Below, piece by piece: positions 43,131 through 46,184 of a DNA stretch of 46,184 nt. Numbering within the stretch: the first letter of the stretch is position 1; every line of letters begins with the position of its first letter. A model generated the notes under the pieces. That model was given only the letters and a program-made list of their open reading frames with translations, was not told where the DNA came from and did not search any database. The position numbers were made by a program, and so were the translations under genes. Source of the DNA: Oligoflexia bacterium (GTDB lineage Bacteria > Bdellovibrionota > UBA1018); contig CAITVN010000046.1 in assembly GCA_903895855.1 (NCBI GenBank), forward strand, positions 1-46,184. Reading direction: 5' to 3'.

Positions 43131-43946
43131 TCACAAAAATACACCAACAACTTGAGTGTCATAGCTTTTCCACAGCAAAATTTTTGGATCAGGCCACTCA
43201 GATTTGACATTGGGATCCGGAATTTGCTTGATCGCAGAATCACCGTCGTTTCCAAAGTGCAAAAGTCGCTGAAAAGGCAATTGCTGAGCTTGCGGGTAAC
43301 GTTCAAAATTTTCAAAAACATTCAAGTGCCGCCAGGCTTCAGTGAATGCATGTGCCCAAGGGTCTTCATTGACCATACACACTTTCGACCCTGGAAAAAC
43401 CCCGCCGCCTTTCTTACAGATGACGATGCCGAGCTTGAATCTCTGCCAGCCATAACCCGGGACTGATACCCTAAAGATCTTTTGAAACTGCTGATACGAG
43501 TCAAATTTCGAAGAATAGAACTTAGCCAAACCGGTAACAGCACCCGCCTCGCTCGAGACTTTTGGCAAGCTAAACTTCTCATCTATCCACTTGGACCAAG
43601 CCCAACGCTCAAGGCCTTCGGCTAAAGCACGAAATGAGGTTGGCTCATTCTCGAATCCAGCAGCAAAACCACAAGAAGAATTGTATTTAGTAATCAAAAA
43701 GTCTTCTGCTTCTGAAGAATTTTTTAGTTTATCGACTAAAATTCGCTCTAATGTTTCAGCAAGCGCAATCTGGCGTGCGGTATTTTTATCGAGGCTCGTC
43801 CCGCCGCCAATTGCCATTTCGCCGGTCACACTAATAGTTGAATGCCACCCGAGCAACTCACCATCGATCGCCTTAACTGGTGATTCTGTGATCCCCGATA
43901 GACCCGAAATCAAATTGAGATACTCTTGAGTCATTGAAGTACTCAC
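43131..43946 (-). CDS. compact YcaO-like ATP-dependent enzyme
   Basis: A 271-aa protein showing the YcaO fold's conserved helices. The first is GGGTSLDKNTARQIALAETLER (Glu64, Glu67, Arg68). The second is SSCGFAAGFENEPTSFRALAEGLERW (Ser90, Ser91, Glu110, Glu113, Arg114). The third is DPWAHAFTEAWRHLNVFENF (Glu203). YcaO proteins use ATP to activate peptide backbone amides, making azolines, thioamides or amidines. This one is over 100 residues shorter than usual and ends without the C-terminal PxPxP motif of azoline-forming enzymes, so it may act differently. It overlaps the SBP gene by 4 nt (ATGA). I found no precursor-peptide gene nearby. Confidence 0.6.
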   Translation of the reverse strand: MSTSMTQEYLNLISGLSGITESPVKAIDGELLGWHSTISVTGEMAIGGGTSLDKNTARQIALAETLERILVDKLKNSSEAEDFLITKYNSSCGFAAGFENEPTSFRALAEGLERWAWSKWIDEKFSLPKVSSEAGAVTGLAKFYSSKFDSYQQFQKIFRVSVPGYGWQRFKLGIVICKKGGGVFPGSKVCMVNEDPWAHAFTEAWRHLNVFENFERYPQAQQLPFQRLLHFGNDGDSAIKQIPDPNVKSEWPDPKILLWKSYDTQVVGVFL

Positions 43947-45505
43947 TCAGTCACCTTCAATGTAATGAACCGTGGCAAGCCCATTGTTGGACTGATCGTA
44001 TTCTTGTCAACCTTACTGTTAATGAGCCAACTTTGCCCTGTATGATAGAGTGGCAAAACTACAGCGTCGTCGGCCACAGCCAACTCAAAACGCTCACGCA
44101 GCTCATTCGAAATTTCAGAAAGCGAACTGTGACCGTGAATAATTTTACAGATTTCGCCACTTGGATCAGGAAAACTAATTCCCAGGCTTGAACAAAACAT
44201 CATATTAACAGCCCAGTCTTGAATCTGAGCGCCAACTTCAACAATCGCAGGCCTTATATCAAAAAAGTTATTGCCGTAGCGACGTTCTTCCCATGCTGGA
44301 TCAGTTCGATCTTCATTGACCATTTCAATCTTGAGGCCATGTATCTTTGAGACTTCGTCAAAAATGGACTTTATATGTTCAATGACACGAGGCGGTTCGG
44401 ATGGACCAACAACACACCGAATCGACCGATCAGACTCGATTTTCGCCATCGAACCTTTAGTCTGCTTTTGCCTGAGCTTTGTTTCTAGGTCTGGCGATGG
44501 ATTAGCATAGAAGGCTTTTGCGAGAGCACTGTTTCCATAAGACAGTGGTCTTTCACGATTAATTCTGAGTACAGTTTCAGCGAAAACCTGGCGATTGCTT
44601 TTATCGGCGAAAACATTTTCCAAGTTTGGAGTAACCACCAAACCATGAAGTATCGTCGGAATCCCCGTAATGCGCTCAAAACCAATCGGCAAGTCAGCCC
44701 AAGGGTTTGTCCTCTCACTCACAATCACTGCTGCACTTCCCACAGCTTTCTTTCTTTCTTGGGTAAAGGTATTAACAAAAACTTTATTTGGAGCAGAACC
44801 AGGATTTTCGCGCCTAATGCCGAGTTCGAAGCCATTTTCTAGTTTCGCAAGCACCCGGTAGTCACCACTCGCTGTAATCTGGGTTTTGTCCTTCCATTTC
44901 AACCCGTCAAAATCACGGTCGGCGTAAAAGCCATACATGGGCATTGAAAGAAATTCGAGTAATCCCGCAGGAGGCTTAGTAAAACGAAAAATCAAAACGT
45001 CTACACTCGGAGTGTCGATACCCAGATTCGATTCATTACCCAATTTGAACTCATCCCAGCCGACAAGGTCTTTGAAGGTCGGAGGATCACCGTTCAGGCG
45101 ATGTATGTTAAGTAGTCGCTTAAAGTTGCGAGCAAAACTGAGGGCATCAATGCGGGTGCCATCATCGGCGACAAAATCTAAATTTAGCCGAAACGTCCAA
45201 ATTCGCTGATCAGAAGTGGCTTCCCAGGACTTTGCCAAATAAGTTTCGTAGCGACCAGATGAGCCATATTTAAGCAATGTAGCAACTACCTGTTCAAGAA
45301 CAGTCAAATTGCTCAGGGTATCTGAATCTTGAACAGAAAGCGAAGGTGACCCATCATTTTCAGGCAAGAAATAATAGAGCGTCATAAGATTACGCCCATT
45401 AAATTCCGGTACGCCAGTTAACTGGACTCTCACGAAGTTCCTCAAAACGAACAGTAACGGCAATGTGATCAAAAATAGAAAGATCCAACGTCTCTGTTTC
45501 TGCAT
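43943..45505 (-). CDS. membrane-anchored family-5 peptide-binding protein
   Basis: A 520-aa solute-binding protein of the oligopeptide type (SBP_bac_5). It opens with a hydrophobic span (about 7-22, RWIFLFLITLPLLFVLR) without a lipobox, so it is probably an uncleaved anchor rather than a free periplasmic protein. Family features are LAKSWEATSDQRIWTFRLNLDFVADDGTRIDA, near the N-terminus, the substrate-domain motif FSFARNFKRLL-like (SFARNFKRLLNIHR), and a C-terminal VLPLYHTGQSWLI. No ABC permease or ATPase gene is adjacent. It heads the operon SBP-YcaO-like-kinase; together with the membrane kinase it could form a peptide sensor. Confidence 0.85.
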   Translation of the reverse strand: MQKQRRWIFLFLITLPLLFVLRNFVRVQLTGVPEFNGRNLMTLYYFLPENDGSPSLSVQDSDTLSNLTVLEQVVATLLKYGSSGRYETYLAKSWEATSDQRIWTFRLNLDFVADDGTRIDALSFARNFKRLLNIHRLNGDPPTFKDLVGWDEFKLGNESNLGIDTPSVDVLIFRFTKPPAGLLEFLSMPMYGFYADRDFDGLKWKDKTQITASGDYRVLAKLENGFELGIRRENPGSAPNKVFVNTFTQERKKAVGSAAVIVSERTNPWADLPIGFERITGIPTILHGLVVTPNLENVFADKSNRQVFAETVLRINRERPLSYGNSALAKAFYANPSPDLETKLRQKQTKGSMAKIESDRSIRCVVGPSEPPRVIEHIKSIFDEVSKIHGLKIEMVNEDRTDPAWEERRYGNNFFDIRPAIVEVGAQIQDWAVNMMFCSSLGISFPDPSGEICKIIHGHSSLSEISNELRERFELAVADDAVVLPLYHTGQSWLINSKVDKNTISPTMGLPRFITLKVTE

Positions 45506-45612
45506 TTAGTTTCACTTTTAGCAATTTTAATGCCGAAATCAAATAGCGACATTTTAAATGATTTCAGCCAATTATCACACAATCCCGCGCAAAAATGCAA
45601 TCAACGGTGTCA

Positions 45613-45661
45613 CTAATTGCGAACAGTGACTAGAACCTAGGCATTCACTAAACGCAATTAG
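45613..45661. repeat. nested inverted repeat upstream of the SBP-YcaO-kinase operon
   Basis: CTAATTGCG (45613-45621) pairs with CGCAATTAG (45653-45661). Inside, AGTGA (45625-45629) pairs with TCACT (45645-45649), with 3-nt bulges on each side. In the loop, CTAG occurs twice around AAC. It lies about 110-160 bp upstream of the SBP start and could be an operator or an RNA structure. Confidence 0.45.
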
Positions 45662-45811
45662 CGTCAGGTTAAGCCATTGCGTCTAGAATCGCCTATAAAC
45701 GCCGAAGTCTCCGTTTACCTTGCAGATCGGGCACGTAATCTTCATCCAGAGAGGGAGAGGGGCGCAGGGTTTTTCGTTGAATTCAAAAAGCAATTAAGGA
45801 GGCCGCATCAT

Positions 45812-45904
45812 TTGCGAAAAAAAGTACTTATGTCGTATTTTTTTGCTGGACATAGATTTCATTTCAACTTCGTGGATAGTTTTTTCTTCTCAAATAGCCC
45901 ATAA
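45812..45904 (+). CDS. candidate 30-aa basic/aromatic peptide gene (TTG start)
   Basis: A perfect AAGGAGG lies 9 nt before a TTG at 45812. The frame ends at TAA 45902-45904 and encodes a peptide rich in Lys, Phe and Ser (starting MRKKVLMSYFF if TTG initiates). It has a hydrophobic-aromatic pattern, but there is no homologue I recognise. Its strand is opposite to that of the SBP operon, and it could be a chance match. Confidence 0.25.
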   Translation: MRKKVLMSYFFAGHRFHFNFVDSFFFSNSP

Positions 45905-46053
45905 TATGGCGTTAAACGAGTGTATCATGCCCAGCACAAAGCTATTCTTGAACTCTCAAGGGGCGGGAACGATCGTTCTCCTGCGAGTGTTTTCTAGAGC
46001 TTCTGAGAGCGTGAAAAAGCCTTTTTTAAAGCTGTGTTATAGCTGTTTTACTT

Positions 46054-46184
46054 ATGCAAAACACCGGTCATATTGCTTTGTCGGGATACTTAGCCGCTTT
46101 ATCTGACTCAGATTTAGTGGGTCAGTTTCGGGATCTCGCACTTGATGAGACGCAGAATCTCACACAGCAACTCGAACACATCGC
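46054..46184 (+). CDS. 5' end of a probable HNH-endonuclease-type protein (partial, cut by window edge)
   Basis: ATG at 46054 opens a frame that runs off the window edge (43 complete codons). The product starts MQNTGHIALSGYLAALSDSD and continues LVGQFRDLALDETQNLTQQLEHI. The pattern LSDSDLxxxxxxLxxxExxxTxxxLEH resembles the N-terminus of the Bdellovibrio HNH-endonuclease family, which carries its HNH motif much later. That motif is not in the window, so the assignment is tentative. No good ribosome site precedes the ATG. Confidence 0.5.
   Translation, partial: MQNTGHIALSGYLAALSDSDLVGQFRDLALDETQNLTQQLEHI

Larger units (their letters stand above)
45506..46053. other. non-coding interval with dyads and a small ORF candidate
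   Basis: About 550 AT-rich nucleotides lie between the divergent starts of the SBP operon and the partial right-edge gene. It holds the nested inverted repeat at 45613-45661, a perfect AAGGAGG ribosome-site sequence (45796-45802) with a TTG 9 nt later, and no confident promoter. ORFs of 75 codons (45677-45904) and 87 codons (45843-46106) in the plus frames look unremarkable. Confidence 0.5.

Noticed and set aside
45683..45745. 20-codon minus-strand ORF containing CPIC
   Set aside because: The two cysteines look zinc-finger-like, but the ORF is short and preceded by a pyrimidine tract instead of a ribosome site.
45843..46106. 87-codon plus-strand ORF at the right edge
   Set aside because: It overlaps the better-supported HNH-like start in another frame and lacks a ribosome site or domain features.
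1..46184. CRISPR arrays, insertion sequences, rRNA and phage genes
   Set aside because: None was seen: no regularly spaced repeats, transposase or integrase motifs, or rRNA-like stretches.

Overview
The window looks like chromosomal DNA from a Bdellovibrionota-type Gram-negative bacterium (Bdellovibrio and relatives). The main evidence is a TIGR02147-family regulator at 14838-15668, a family concentrated in Bdellovibrio-like and Fibrobacter genomes. Supporting evidence is the density of signal-peptide proteins and lipoproteins, an alphaproteobacterial-type COX15/CtaA, and a hybrid kinase with the Bdellovibrio-style 'SHDIGSPL' box. No rRNA, tRNA, CRISPR array or insertion sequence was recognised. 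All assignments were made by reading the sequence; no database was searched.

Left part (1-13.2 kb), almost all on the minus strand: two secreted proline-rich proteins, a zinc alcohol dehydrogenase, clpS-clpA with a divergent fic-domain gene, a probable outer-membrane barrel protein, ettA, a secreted protein-glutaminase-like enzyme and a secreted ankyrin protein. Middle (13.5-28.3 kb): a PLAT-like lipoprotein followed by the TIGR02147 regulator; a membrane metallophosphoesterase overlapping a methyltransferase gene; a minus-strand operon aldehyde dehydrogenase-ansA-thrA-thrB-thrC-orphan in which every junction overlaps, abuts or nearly abuts; and, divergent from it, an overlapping DUF2804-RMD1/DUF155 pair. 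Right part (28.4-46.2 kb): a 1086-aa secreted protein overlapping a 1127-aa subtilase, a hemerythrin, a Gly/Tyr-rich lipoprotein, an FkbM methyltransferase, ctaA, a secreted DKxxHF protein, GMP reductase, a Cys-rich secreted protein, and an operon of a membrane-anchored peptide-binding protein, a compact YcaO-like protein and a hybrid histidine kinase. The last gene is cut by the window edge and resembles the start of Bdellovibrio-type HNH-endonuclease proteins.

Three observations stand out. (1) The SBP-YcaO-kinase operon (41455-45505) has no permease, no recognisable precursor peptide and no output regulator; it could be a peptide-sensing or peptide-modifying system. (2) Sigma-54 (-24/-12) promoters with exact GG-N10-GC spacing precede three secreted-protein genes (852-867, 2111-2126, 35717-35732), with a weaker fourth at 8253-8268, suggesting a sigma-54 cell-envelope regulon. 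(3) A perfect 12-bp inverted repeat (11234-11284) would hide the ribosome binding site of the glutaminase-like gene. A five-codon ORF coupled to the TIGR02147 gene by an ATGA overlap is also notable.
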